DNA of 64,000 nucleotides from Isochrysis galbana (Eukaryota; Haptophyta; Isochrysidales; Isochrysidaceae). This document shows, one piece after another, positions 1-10,677 of this stretch. Where the stretch lies: positions 4,346,148 through 4,410,147 of the forward strand of contig CM030931.1 in NCBI GenBank assembly GCA_018136815.1. Reading direction: 5' to 3'. The notes under the pieces are model-generated. The model was not told where the DNA came from and did no database searches. It saw nothing but the letters and a program-made list of their open reading frames with translations. How positions within the stretch are numbered: position 1 is the stretch's first letter; each line of letters begins with the position of its first letter. Position numbers and translations under genes: made by a program.

Positions 1-127
1 TTGTCCGTCGTTGTTCGCTGCGTCGCTGCACTCAAGCAGCCTAGGCTCCCTCCCTGAGGGAAGATTCTTTGTAGGTCTAACAATCTCTTACAACCCAACA
101 CACTAGGGCCGCTAGGAGCGCCTCGCC

Positions 128-227
128 NNNNNNNNNNNNNNNNNNNNNNNNNNNNNNNNNNNNNNNNNNNNNNNNNNNNNNNNNNNNNNNNNNNNNNNNN
201 NNNNNNNNNNNNNNNNNNNNNNNNNNN
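128..227. other. Assembly gap (100 N)
   Basis: A run of 100 unknown bases. A round number of N usually marks a scaffold join of unknown true length, so the flanks at 1-127 and 228 onward may not be truly adjacent. Confidence 0.98.
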
Positions 228-884
228 TTCGTTGTTGCAATGATGACACTGCCCAAAGTCAAATGGTGTGCGCTCTGGCATGGTGAGATGGTGTCGATGA
301 TTCATGGGTGAGCCCCATGTTTAGAGTAACACATTGAACATCTAGCAAGGCGCCACATCCCTGCCAATGAGGTCATGAGTCATGAGGTCGTGGAGCGTGT
401 GTCGTGTGTGCGTGTGTGTGTGCGTGGCGTTGCATCCGCCGTGCGCGTGCCCTTCCCCGCGGTGTGTGTGGTGTGTGGTGCGACCTCTTCAAACATACAG
501 TTTGCCATTAATCTTTAAACAGATGGCAGGTGGCGTCATGGAGCGCGCGCCGCTGTCGCATCCGCGATCGACTCTTTAATGTTATAATGACTGACCGACC
601 GGCTGACCCGCGCTCTTTCGCATAAGAACCTTTCCGCCATCGTGTTCCCTCCTGGCTGGCTCGCCTGCTTTGCACGTTTCTCTCCTTGCACAATGCCATC
701 GCCTGAGTCCCTCCTTGCTCTTGCGTTGGTCCCGTTCGCTTCCCTCTCCCCCGCGCTAGTCCTCGTCCTCGTTGTAGGTGTTCGCCGCGCTAGGGGGGGG
801 GCTTTCCCCAGCGCGGAGGCTGCTCTCGTTCATCAGCGTTTTCATTTAGTATGAGGTGTTCTACGATTCCCTCCTTACCTTCTA
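228..884. other. Intergenic, no gene seen
   Basis: No ORF with recognisable content. It holds a GT-rich stretch (about 400-480). At 539-555 lies GTCATGGAGCGCGCGCC, the same start-codon context (Met-Glu-Arg-Ala-Pro) found behind the hairpin of the mobile elements at 40.9 and 61.6 kb. The hairpin is missing here, so this is probably a decayed element start. Confidence 0.6.
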
Positions 885-1260
885 CTTAATCTCACTCCTC
901 CCCTGCCATGGGGGAGGAACCACCCACTCTCCTGGCACGCCTGATGGCTTGCCAAGAGCACACTGCCATGCTGACCCATTCCTCTCCCCACAGGCACGCC
1001 TGACTCGCCCGCCCTGGCCTGTCGTGGCCAGCCCATCCCTCTGACCAGCCCCTCCTCCCCCTGGGCCCCCCTGTTCAGGACCCCCCAGCCAGCTCCAGTC
1101 GACCCGCAGGGGCTCGGAGCGCCAGCGAGGGAGAGGCAGGAGGGGCCAGGGCCATGCCCCAGCCTCACCTGCCCCCTGAGCTGCGCTCCCAGGCCCCTGC
1201 TGGCCACCTGGGGACCTGAAGAGGGGCCGCAGGCGCGCGCCATGGGCCCCCGCCGCAGGG
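885..1260 (+). repeat. Degenerate fragment of the 750-bp hairpin-start element
   Basis: The stretch with CCTGCCATGGGGGAGG, the GGCACGCCTGATGGCTTGCC block, the GCGAGGGAGAGGCAG core and CCCCTGAGCTG matches the intact copies at 54.3, 56.7 and 61.7 kb in order and orientation. It lacks their 5' hairpin and their 3' tail. The match is by eye and degrades after about 1200. Confidence 0.75.
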
Positions 1261-1440
1261 AAGAGAGGAGGAAAAGGGAAGAGGGAGGGGAGGGGGGAGC
1301 GGCAGCTCCCCCCTCCGGCAGAAACGTGTCTTCTCGCCCCGTTTGGGTAAGAGAAGACGGGGGCGCCAGAGCCAGGAGGGAAGGGCCGCGGCTCGCCGCG
1401 GCCACTCGCTCTAGCGAGGGAGATTAGCGCTTCTGGGCTC

Positions 1441-1960
1441 CTATCTCACGAGTGCCCCCCCCCCCCCGCGTTGCTTTTACCCGAAAGGGGTTTTCCCCCA
1501 GCGTGGACTCGAGGAGAGGACGCGCTGGGGTGCGCGGGGCCGGTGCATGCACTGGGGGGAGGACAAATATCGAGGGGAGGGGGCAGTGCCCCCACCCCCC
1601 GGTATCACTCGGACACCTGGCCCGTCAGGCATGGCGGGATTCCGGGACTGAGACGTTATGTCCAATTAGCTAGTGGGGTTGGCTAGGATATAACATTGAT
1701 TATTATTAATTGTACCTTCTACTTAATCTTGTCGCGTAATTAACTATCGATTCGCCGTCGGATGGTCCGTCGCATCGTCGCTCTCTTGTCGGCTTGTCGG
1801 CTTTCTCTTCCTTGTCTTCCTTGTCAGTTTTCTCTCTGTCGGTGCGTGTTCGCGGGGAAGATATGTTGCAGAAGAAAAGAATCTGAAGATTCAGAGATTC
1901 AGGGCTACTACGACACCTACTATCGGCCGGTTCCTCACGCCTTCTATCCGACATCGCCCC
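1441..1960 (-). repeat. Dispersed repeat C, rearranged copy
   Basis: Positions 1441-1690 are the reverse complement of about 56233-56545, including the ACCCGAAAGG, TCGAGGGGAGGGGGCAGTGC and GGCATGGCGGGATTCC blocks. Positions 1755-1810 (GTCGGATGGTCCGTCGCATC, then CGCTCTCTTGTCGGC) match 55848-55900 in the direct orientation. The two parts are therefore inverted relative to each other compared with the 56-kb copy. No coding capacity is evident. Confidence 0.65.
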
Positions 1961-3580
1961 TGTTCCCTTCGTTTTCGTTCCTCCCCTTCCCCTTCCCCCC
2001 TTCGTACCTTATTTGTTTTCGGTTTCCGGGGTGCGGCCCAGGTGCGCTACCTTGGGCCCGGTTCGGGTGGTGGGCTCCAGGTGCAGCCTTTTATGATTCG
2101 TATTGTTGGCCTTTCTGGCTGTGTTGACTTCTTTTGCGTCTGCGGTAGCTTCTTCCAATTGCTAGTTTTTCGTCTCGTAAGCCCCCCCGACGGATGAACA
2201 CAAACAATCCGACAACAACATACAAGAAACTCAAAAACAACGCCGCCCGCCCGCCCGACATAAGGATTAGTTAGCACAGGAGGGGCGACTATTATCTCCT
2301 CCAACGCGGCACGCGGCACGTGGTACGAAGTAGAAGTAGAACTCTCGTACCTAGGCGCTCCAATAATAGGCAACTAGGCAACCAAACCAACGCCCCGACC
2401 GACCTCGACAAATACCCCCCGACTAGATCAGATGGGGCGACGGTTACAAAGGTAACAGGCCAACAGGCCAACGGACTACCCGCTACCAGAAGAATACTCC
2501 ATTGATGGGGAAACGCCACTGGACAAAACACAAGTGAGTCACCTGACTGCCACCCTCCAAAAACTAGGACCCAAAGCGCGACTTCAAGAATGTTTTTTGC
2601 TTGTCGGCGACAACCCTGCACGTGTGAATGTGAGTGGCGAACAGAACGAGTCAGTCGTCCCCGGAGCCCGGACGGAGCCCCGGAGCGCGGAGAGACCGTC
2701 GAGGAGGCGTCCGGCGCGAGAGCCGAGAACGAGGAGAGGATCGAGGAGTCCGACGAGATCGACGGCGACTACGCCGCTTCCATCGCCTCCCCCACCCTCG
2801 CAAAGGTAGGTGGGTAACGCGCGTAATGCACAACCCGCACAGCAACGGCGCCATCACCTCCCCGGGCCAAGGTACACTTCACGACACTAAGATGATGGAG
2901 CTGGAATTTCTTTTAGCGGAGGACAACACGCGCAAGAAGCGTCGATGGGTTGCAAAGGCGAGCGTGCACGTGCACGTGCAGCTGCGTGCGTTCTCTGTGT
3001 TTCGTCTGGGTTTGCGTTCGGAGGTTCGTACGTGCACACTGTTGTTGCCTTATCCGTCTCACTTCCCCTCATGTGTTTGTGTTTGTGTGTTGGGCCGATG
3101 AGAAAAAAGAGCACTAACTAAGCACCGTAGCACCATGGAAAGAGAAGGAATGCGAGAAGAGAGATGGAGATGGCAGCACTGAGGCAGAGTAAGTAGGTAG
3201 GGGCCCGCGGGGGTGTAGCAGGCGACGAATTGGTGCAAGTGCGAGGAGGAGCCTTATAATAATAGTTTTGAGAGCTAATTTTTCGGGATATTTGGGCCGG
3301 CGCTTGGATATTTTTGAGGGATATTTGGGCGAGAATTTGTGGATATCCCGGCCTACCTCAAACGCGTAGAGGGTTCTTATAGACTGTCGGGGGCGGTGGA
3401 GCTCGACTTTTGTACGATGGAGACCCTCACAACAGGGGCTATTCTATGGAGGTCAAATTAACTGCGATAGTGCAATAGCCAGGCGCCGGCGCCACTGAAG
3501 AATGCGACAGCGCTTACGAGCGAGACGACACGACAACTTTCAACCTCAACTCAGGCATAAAACAAAACATCGAAATGTCC
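1961..3580. other. Intergenic with a repeat-borne ORF remnant
   Basis: No cellular gene is recognised. At 2430-2460 the DNA resembles 24205-24235: both read AGATGGG, three bases, then ACGGTTACAA, potentially coding Arg-Trp-(Gly/Glu)-(Asp/Asn)-Gly-Tyr-Lys. Downstream, a frame at about 2465-2720 runs open with plausible composition (PLDKTQVSHLTATLQKLG) and then becomes Arg/Ser/Pro-rich. This looks like a fragment of an unidentified mobile-element protein. At about 3285-3350 there are short GGATATTTGGGC repeats. The remainder shows nothing clear. Confidence 0.45.
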
Positions 3581-3729
3581 CATCATCATGAAAATCGCGG
3601 CTGTCCGCGCTAAAGGGTCGTCCGCACCCGGCGGACGACGTTACGCCGTCCTACACACAAGAGGCGCTCTGGCGGGCTGCAGTCCCACACTGCGCAGCCC
3701 ACCCCACAACCCGTCTCACCGCTGCAGGC

Positions 3730-5425
3730 TTAAAGCTCGGCGAAGACCTCCTTCGCCGCGGCAATGGTGCGCTCAATGTCCTCATCAGTGTGCGCAAGCG
3801 ACATGAAACCGGCCTCATACTGCGACGGGGCGAGATAGACACCACGCTCGAGCATGCCACGATGCCACTTAGCAAACTTTGCAGTGTCCGACTTGGCGGC
3901 ATCCGCGAAGCACTTGACCGGGCCCTCGGTGAAGAAGAAGCCGAACATACCCGAGATATGACCGCCGCAAACAGCGTGACCTGCCTCGCGTGCGGCGTCC
4001 AGAATGCCGTTGATGAGCTTGCTCGTCTTCTCGTCGAGCTGCTCGTACGTGCCCGGCTGCTTAAGGATCTTCATGGTCTCAATGCCTGCGCGCATGGCGA
4101 GGGGGTTGCCCGAGAGAGTGCCAGCCTGGTACATGGGGCCGGCGGGTGCGACCATCTCCATAATCTCCTTCTTGCCAGCGTAGGCACCGACTGGAAGTCC
4201 ACCACCGATGACCTTACCAAAGGTGGAGAGGTCCGGCTCAATGCCCCAGTACTGCTGGGCGCCGCCATATGAGATGCGGAAGCCGGTCATGACCTCGTCG
4301 AAGACAAGGACGGCACCGTACTTGGTGCAGAGCTCGCGGAGACCAGTGAGGAACTCCTTGTCCGGCACAATGAAGCCTGAGTTTCCGACGACGCCCTCAA
4401 GGATGACGCCGGCGACCTCATCCTTGTTAGCCTCGAAGAGGGCCTCGACCGAGGCGAGGTCATTGTAGGTGGCGACGAGGGTGGTCGCCGAAGCCCCCTG
4501 GGTGACGCCAGGGGAGTCGGGGAGGCCGAGCGTGGCCACGCCCGAGCCGGCGGCGACGAGGAAAGAGTCGGCATGGCCGTGGTAGCAGCCGTCAAACTTG
4601 ATGACCTTCTCGCGCTTGGTGTAGGCGCGCATCAGCCGGAGGACGCCCATGCAGGCTTCGGTGCCAGAGTTGGTGAAGCGGACCATCTCGACCGAAGGGA
4701 CGGCGTCAATCACCTGCATAGTTCGTAGTGCCAGCGTGAATGGGCCGGGTGCTCGCGGCGTGTGCTCAGTGCTGAGCAAAGATCAAGGCGGGCCCATTTG
4801 GTGACATGAGGGCCAGTGAAGTGCGCACCATCTTAGCGAGCTCGTTCTCGAGGGCGCACGGGGCGCCGAACGAGGTGCCCTTATCCATCGTCTCCTTGAT
4901 GGCGTCGAGCACGCGGTCGTCGGCATGGCCGACGATGGCCGGGCCCCAGGTGCCTACGTAGTCGATGTACTCGTTGCCGTCAACGTCCCACGCCTTGGAG
5001 CCCTTAACACGGTCAAAGACAACTGGCTCGCCACCAACCGATTTGAAGGCCCGAACGGGCGAGGAGACACCACCCGGCATGATCTCTCGCGCCTCGGCCA
5101 TCAGCTTATTCGACATCTCAGTCTTGAAGGCGGCCCCCGCCTGTGAAGCAGCCGGAGACAGAGAGGGGGGTTGGGGTTACTGGTGGGACGGGCGTCGGCG
5201 GTCTCCTGAGTGCCTCACAGTGACTTCGAGTGCCTCACGCTGACGCCTTGCGGCTCTCACTCTGCAGCCTGCCTACGAGCTGCGCCTGGGACACTCAAAA
5301 GCTAACCCCACCCATTCTTTGTTTTCACCCTCTCTTCCACTCGCTCTCTCCCAACCTGACATCCTCCCCCCGCTGACCTCTCCCTCTCTCTCTCTCTCTC
5401 CAGTGCTGAGCGTCTGTCGCTGAGC

Positions 5426-5458
<33 letters not shown>

Positions 5459-5600
5459 GAGGGAGGGAGGGAGAGAGTGCGTGTGATGGTGGTGGAGTGG
5501 CACGCACCTCGACGGCCATGCGCACATCGCGCGCGCGCGCCGGCGCGTGGTTCACGCCGAGCGAGAGGGCGAGGGCGGCGGAGACCGAGAGGGCCAGCAT
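3730..5600 (-). CDS. hemL: Glutamate-1-semialdehyde 2,1-aminomutase, plastid-targeted
   Basis: This PLP enzyme converts glutamate-1-semialdehyde to 5-aminolevulinate, the committed C5-pathway route to chlorophyll and haem, expected in the plastid stroma. Three exons are inferred: 5600-5508, 5140-4829 and 4713-3730, all joined in phase 0 at GT-AG sites, giving about 462 aa. Exon 1 encodes a hydrophobic signal-like leader ([15 protein letters not shown]) followed by an Arg/Ala-rich stretch, fitting bipartite plastid targeting. The mature part starts near [16 protein letters not shown]. Family motifs include [32 protein letters not shown] and the PLP-lysine segment [14 protein letters not shown] (about residue 300). 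Length and order match the family. Upstream, the coding strand carries long CT tracts (5.6-6.3 kb). Very confident in function; the start in exon 1 is well supported by the leader. Confidence 0.96.
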
Positions 5601-6210
5601 GGCGGAGAGAAGGGGAGAGAGGCGGGGGGAGAGGGAGAGGGTGAGGTACGGGAGAGATAGTTCTGTGAGCGTACCCAAGGGAAAAGAGGGGGGGGAGGGG
5701 GGGGGGAGGGGAAGCGATGGGGAGGGACGGGGAGGTGAGAAGGGGAAGCGGTGGAGGGGGGAGATCAGAGGGAGAGCTGAGAGGGAGAAGAGGAGAGATG
5801 GGAAGGAGGCCGGGAAGGAGAGAAGGAGGACCTCTGAATAATAGAGAAGACCTCATAGAAGAGGGGAAACTCGATGCGGAATGCGTGGCGAGGGGAGCGA
5901 CGAAGTGGAAGAAAAGGCCCAGAGAGACGGGAGAGGAGAGGGGAGGTACACAGAGAATTTGGCGACGAGAGAGAAGAGAGCGAAGCAGCCCCCGATCTCT
6001 GGGAGCATCGGGCCCCCGGAGCTGATCTCTGAACGACCAGAAGAGGGCACACGCGGGAGCAGGTTGTGAGGCTTGATATATTCGAGCCGAGTACGTGAAT
6101 TTCACCGAGGTGAGCCTCGGGGAGGGCCTGGGGCACGTGCGAGGGTGTGGATCGAACTCGAGGAGAAGAGACAGAGAGAGAGAGAGGAGGAGAGGGGGAG
6201 GGGGAGGGGG

Positions 6211-6273
<63 letters not shown>

Positions 6274-6275
6274 AC
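5380..6275. repeat. GA/CT microsatellites and purine-rich tract
   Basis: The plus strand is a nearly continuous purine tract with pure (GA)n at about 5424-5443 and 6213-6271 and G-rich stretches between. The left part lies in intron 1 of hemL; the rest forms its upstream region. Long ORFs on either strand here are low-complexity artefacts. Confidence 0.9.
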
Positions 6276-7165
6276 GTCTCGAGATTCGACTCACGGCGAA
6301 CTCTCATTGACCTCATCAAGAAGCGCCTGGCCCCCCTCCCCCCCCCCCCCCCCCCTCCCGTATCAGGGCTCCCCCACGGTACAAGACCGCGCAACGATTG
6401 GCACGAGACAATCATACCGATAAACCTTTGTCCTCGCCCGGGCACAGCAGATAGCAGCGCGCGGGCCGGGGCGGAGCCAGCAAGCAGCAAGAGGCGGGCA
6501 AAGCGCGCATGGGTAAGGGGGTAAGGGTGGCCGGGGGCCCAGCGCACGCGCGGTCTCAACGCACGCCACTGAGGTGTGAGCTGCAAGCTGCAAGCTGTAA
6601 CAAGAAGGCTGTCAGGAGACTTTGCGCTTTGCACCTCGCTAGCTGCAATGGCACGGCAGTCTGGCAGTGGCGGTGGCGGTGGCGGGGAGAAGGGTCAGCC
6701 GGGTCGGTATGTCGGTATGTGCGCTTGGCTCTTGCTCCTAGTCCTAGGCGAGGACTCGCGCGGCACACGTACAATTCTTAAGTCGGGGGAATCCCCTACC
6801 TAGGCACGAAACGCGGGGCCCAATGTCCAATGTGTCCCACATTCACCCCTACCCCTACAGGCCACGAGCAACGAGGTGCACGACCAGGGAATAGCCACCT
6901 AACGAGCATCTAGGGCATCGGAAGCGGAAGATGAAAATGAAATATACTTGAGCCAAATGAAAACAACGTGTGGCGTGTGGCTACACACACACACAAACTA
7001 CAAACTACTAAGGGTGACGGATCGAGCATGACCACTGGCTCGACATGCGATGAGACGGAGGGGCCAGCCCATTCGGCCGGGTGACGTTAGCCCTGAGCCT
7101 GAGCGGCGGTTGCAATGCCACGCTGCGCTCGAAAAGGCGCGCACCGGCGAGGGCGAGCCGGCAAG
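6276..7165. other. Intergenic, no gene seen
   Basis: Contains a run of about 18 C near 6340, low-complexity GC-rich sequence and small simple repeats (CA near 6985). Nothing resembling a gene, RNA or complete element was recognised. Confidence 0.55.
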
Positions 7166-7550
7166 GCGGCTGGGCTTTGGGATGTGGTGACGATGGGCCC
7201 ATTCGCCATTCGAGGGCGCCACGGAGGCGGAGGCAGTTGGCCGCCTGGCCGCCGCGATAGCGCAGTCAAGGCCTCACTGGCACCGCAGCGGCGCGCTACA
7301 AAATCTGGAAAGCGCTTTCCGCCGCACGAGGCGACTCGGCAGAAGCGCGTGCGCAGCGCGGTGCCAAGTTCGCAAGTTCGCTGGCAGAAGGGCCGCTCAT
7401 GGCTCGTGGCTGTGGGGCCAAGCAGCGAGCATGTCGAGTCGAGCGTAGCCCGAGGGCTCTGGCTTTGGGATGTGGTGACGATGGGCCCACATTCGAGGGC
7501 GCCACGGAGGCGGAGGCAGTCGACCGCCGCGATAGCGCAGTAAAGGCTCA
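7166..7550 (+). repeat. Direct duplication of a ~95-bp segment
   Basis: The segment GGCTTTGGGATGTGGTGACG through CGCGATAGCGCAGT occurs at about 7168-7268 and again at 7459-7547, 290 bp apart. The second copy has two internal deletions. ORFs on both strands cross the copies, but their conservation follows the DNA, not a protein. Confidence 0.8.
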
Positions 7551-7629
7551 CCCCAATTCGTCAGGAGAGGGAGAGAGGGAGAGGAGGCTCAAGCAAGGCG
7601 CCTACGGCCTACGGGGGCCCTTGTGCCTT

Positions 7630-7990
7630 GTGGCAGGTACTTCGAGGCGCAGTCTTTATTTCTCGAGGAATGCTCGCGGCGAGAGCTGTAAGGGCCGTTC
7701 AGCTTCACACACGAGAGCCCCCCCCCCCCCCCCCGGTGCTTTTTCCCGGTGAGTCGCCCGACGCACGCAGGTCGGTCCGCCTCACTGGGTTTTCCTTCAT
7801 TGTAACTTGTGGCGGGAGTTATAATGGAAGCCGGGGGTCTGCGAGGGGGGATATTTGAAGGGGTGCACATACGTGTGTGTCTGTAGCACTAGCACACGTC
7901 AAGGCGCACGGGCAGGTGCGCTGAGGGGCGTCGTGATAGTACCAGGCTAGTGGGAGTAGTGGTACGTGGTACTAACGCCGCTCAGATGTT
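7630..7990 (+). repeat. Dispersed repeat B, uninterrupted copy
   Basis: This ~360-bp unit runs from TTTATTTCTCGAGGA through CGGTGCTTTTTCCCGG, GGTCGGTCCGCCTCA and CATTGTAACTTGTGG to GTAGTACCACTACTCCC (reverse strand). It is present in reverse complement at 44825-44607 plus 43773-43621, where a foreign 833-bp element splits it. The uninterrupted copy here is thus a natural 'empty site' for that insertion. Confidence 0.85.
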
Positions 7991-8890
7991 TTATATACAA
8001 ACTACTAAGGGGAGGTGTCGCACACCAGGGAAAGAGAGAGACTATCCTCCCCCCGCTAAATGGGAAAACGGGCTAAACGGTCCGAAGCACATGGGCAATA
8101 TACGTTAGCAGACGAATGTACACTAAGGAGAAAACTCCCCATGGGTCAGATAACCGTCTCTGACATAAGTTATACATAAGCAAGCAGACACTGAAAGCCT
8201 TAGCTAGAGATGCTCCCCAGCCCGCTATGGAGACCACGACAGAAAAAGCTAAGAAGCATGAGTCCGCAGGTAGACCACCACAGGCAACCGCGAACGTCGC
8301 GATGGAGCGTCAAGAACTCGAGTGAGGGGGGGGGGGTCCGTGTAGTGCGCGCACGCCGCTTTGCTGGTCGCATGGTCAGCTCTTTGTCTCTTGCGCCTGA
8401 GGTTGCCTCGCCCCTCAAATGAGCCTTTCAATATACACCGGGCCGTGATATTCCCACCATGTTGCACCCGGAAGGCAGTGAGTGGAGTGGTGGAGTGGCG
8501 GCGCTTTGTTGGTTCAATTGGTTGCCTGTGGCACCTTTAGCAGCAAGAGCGGTGGACTACCACTGCATGTTCAACAGTGAGGTTGGGAGCAGAGTGAAGA
8601 ACAGGAGTGGGAGGATGCGGCGCCCGCGTATACGCCTACGAAATCGTGGGGGGCCACGCGGCAGTGACGCTCTTATCTCACCCATTTGTGTAGGAAGTGA
8701 GTGCGACAAACAAGCCGTCTTCATGGCCATTGCGAAAGACTCGCGCTACGCTCCACTGGCAGCATATGTGGGGCAACTGCGTGCCACCCGACCGCCAGCA
8801 ATTGCGGGCGCTTGCGCGAAGCGGGGCTGCCGGCGGTCAATATAGGACCATCCTAAGGCCTTCCTTCTCGACCAATCCAACGTTGAGCGG
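7991..8890. other. Intergenic, no gene seen
   Basis: At about 8050-8080 CCCCGCTAAATGGGAAAACGG resembles the AGATGGGAAAACGG block at 24.2 kb, suggesting another fragment of the same unidentified repeat. An open frame at about 8459-8845 has no recognisable protein content. Confidence 0.45.
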
Positions 8891-8897
8891 CCGGCGA

Positions 8898-9836
8898 TCA
8901 AATCAAGACAATCTCGAGCCCCTCTCTCTCGAGCGCGCGCAGCTCATCCTGCTGGGCGGCGTCGAAGCCGTTGTGCCTCAGATCAATCAAACGTAGCGTC
9001 TGATTATGAGCGAGCAGTCTGACGAGCGCCGCTATGCCGTCCTCAGCACTCAGCTCGTGGCTGCCCAATCCCGATTTCTCGGCGAGATTGTTGTCAGAGA
9101 GACGGAGCACCTCAAGCGTGGAGTTTCCGTGCAACGCGTCGGCTATGGCGGCCAGCCCGTCGGCGCCGATGTAACACTCGTGCAGATCAAGCGATCGCAG
9201 CGCGCTGCCTGCACGCAGCGCCTCGGCGATGCGCTGCCCGCCACTCGCGCGTATGGAGCAGGAAGCGAGCCGAAGCTCAGAGAGATTCGTGTTTGCGGCG
9301 AGGCCTTTGGCAATGGCGGCGCCACCGACGGGCCCGAAGGCATTGTGCGAGAGGTCGAGCTCAGCCAGCTGCGACTCAGCCGCCAACGCTCGAGCGATCT
9401 CCTTGCATGCACCGCCGGCGATCGCGTTGGCTGGCATGAGCAGGCTGGTGAGCGAGCCACTGGCAGCGGCGGCCATTGCCAGCTGCGCTGCGCCGGCCCG
9501 CAGGTTGTTGTTGCCCACGGCGAGCGTGCGTAGGGTGCGCGAGCAGTCGAGAATGCTCACTAGGTGCTCCACCGCCTCTCCACCCAGCTGATTCCCTGTC
9601 ACATCTAGCAGCGAGAGAGAGGTATTGGACTGAAGCAGCTGAGCGACAGTCGCCATCTCGTTCGCAGTGAGCCCCTTGGCGCGCAAAAAGTCGAGGCGGG
9701 GCTCGGTCTGGAGCGCACTCGCCGGCCGTCCAAGCTTGCTCGCCAGCCGATCCGCTGCACTCGACGAGCACACGCCACGGTGCAGCGCGGAGGAGAGCAC
9801 CGAGCGAGGTGCGCGGCTCGCGAACGACGCCGTCAT
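8898..9836 (-). CDS. Leucine-rich-repeat protein, RNase-inhibitor type
   Basis: Single-exon gene of 312 aa from the ATG at 9836; a GTG two codons upstream is less likely. From about residue 60 to the end it consists of 28-residue LRRs of the RNase-inhibitor/NLRC class: SLSLLDVTGNQLGG, LAELDLSHNAFGPVGG, LSELRLASCSIRASGG, LRSLDLHECYIGADG, LEVLRLSDNN and LRLIDLRHNGFD. The first ~30 residues (FASRAPRSVLSSALHRGVCSS) are Arg/Ser/Ala-rich and lack acids, compatible with an organelle, perhaps mitochondrial, presequence. No partner domain is present. The fold is a protein-interaction horseshoe; the binding partner cannot be predicted. Flanked on the left by intergenic DNA and on the right by a repeat shared with 14.4 kb. 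Confidence 0.85.
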   Translation of the reverse strand: MTASFASRAPRSVLSSALHRGVCSSSAADRLASKLGRPASALQTEPRLDFLRAKGLTANEMATVAQLLQSNTSLSLLDVTGNQLGGEAVEHLVSILDCSRTLRTLAVGNNNLRAGAAQLAMAAAASGSLTSLLMPANAIAGGACKEIARALAAESQLAELDLSHNAFGPVGGAAIAKGLAANTNLSELRLASCSIRASGGQRIAEALRAGSALRSLDLHECYIGADGLAAIADALHGNSTLEVLRLSDNNLAEKSGLGSHELSAEDGIAALVRLLAHNQTLRLIDLRHNGFDAAQQDELRALEREGLEIVLI

Positions 9837-9859
9837 CGCCACGCCGCGCGTTGGCGGGG

Positions 9860-10290
9860 TGTCAGAGTTTTCTTGTTGTACTAGTTTAATCGTAGCGGAT
9901 TAAGGTACCTGACTTTCTACTTTCTAGGACAAGTCCTAGTTTCTAGGACGGACTTTGCTAGGTGAGAGCATGAGCACATATGCTATTTTGGCCGAAACCT
10001 TGGCCTTTGAGCTACCACATGTATGTCATCATTAATTGTTCCAAGTGCACCAAGGCATCATTCCTCCTTCCTCATTCCCTCAGCAATACCAAGCAGTTTT
10101 GCGATGCATTTAATGTGCATGTAAAATGCACATTTGTAGGGCGGTCAAACAAGCAATGATGCATTTTCTAGGACGGGATTTTTGTCCGCTAGTGCTGAGG
10201 GAGAGTGCCTCCCTCAATCCCTATAACTTGCAACTTGTTTACCTACAACACGTAGCGCACTAGCACTAGAGCTAGAGCGCTCGACGACGC
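9860..10290 (+). repeat. Dispersed repeat D with small hairpins
   Basis: Three blocks (CAGAGTTTTCTTGTTGT near 9868, TAGTGCTGAGGGA near 10190, GCGCTCGACGACGCCG near 10277) recur in the same order at 14412-14665, with less DNA between them. Within it are two perfect inverted repeats: CTAGGAC/GTCCTAG at 9924-9939 and AATGTGCAT/ATGCACATT at 10112-10134. No coding capacity was seen. Confidence 0.65.
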
Positions 10291-10344
10291 CGTTTAACAT
10301 CGATCTAGCTCTAGAACCCACAACCCATCCACCCCAGCTATACG

Positions 10345-10395
10345 GTAGAGCCCCAAAGCCGCGCGCGTGGCGAGAATATTAAAAGGTTCCCCCGT
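10345..10395 (+). repeat. 3'-end module of the hairpin-start elements
   Basis: GCCGCGCGCGTGGCGAGAAT followed by ATTAAAAGG matches the 3' termini of elements at 22.1, 25.2, 46.4, 55.0, 57.4 and 62.5 kb. Only the terminal ~45 bp are recognisable, so this may be a strongly 5'-truncated insertion. I did not find a target-site duplication. Confidence 0.55.
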
Positions 10396-10677
10396 TCCCC
10401 CCCTCCCCCCTCTATAGATAAAGGATAGCGATAGCGCAATTTTTACTGCGGCTCCTACCTTGTTGAGCCAGTGCATACGTGTGCGGCGTGCATGGTAGTC
10501 GGCCAAGCTCGACTTAGGCCTGCACGTGCATGCTAGCTGTAAGGGTCTCTCATGACATGAAACATACCTAACCTATAGACCCCAAGAGTGAGAAGTACGA
10601 ATGGACCCGCTATAGCGCCCAAGCTTGGCAACCACTACCACTACTCGGGCACCACTGCCCCCAACTGCACGCTATCA

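Noticed and set aside
5302..6294. 330-codon Ser/Leu/Pro ORF
   Set aside because: Low-complexity reading of the GA/CT tract around intron 1 of hemL.
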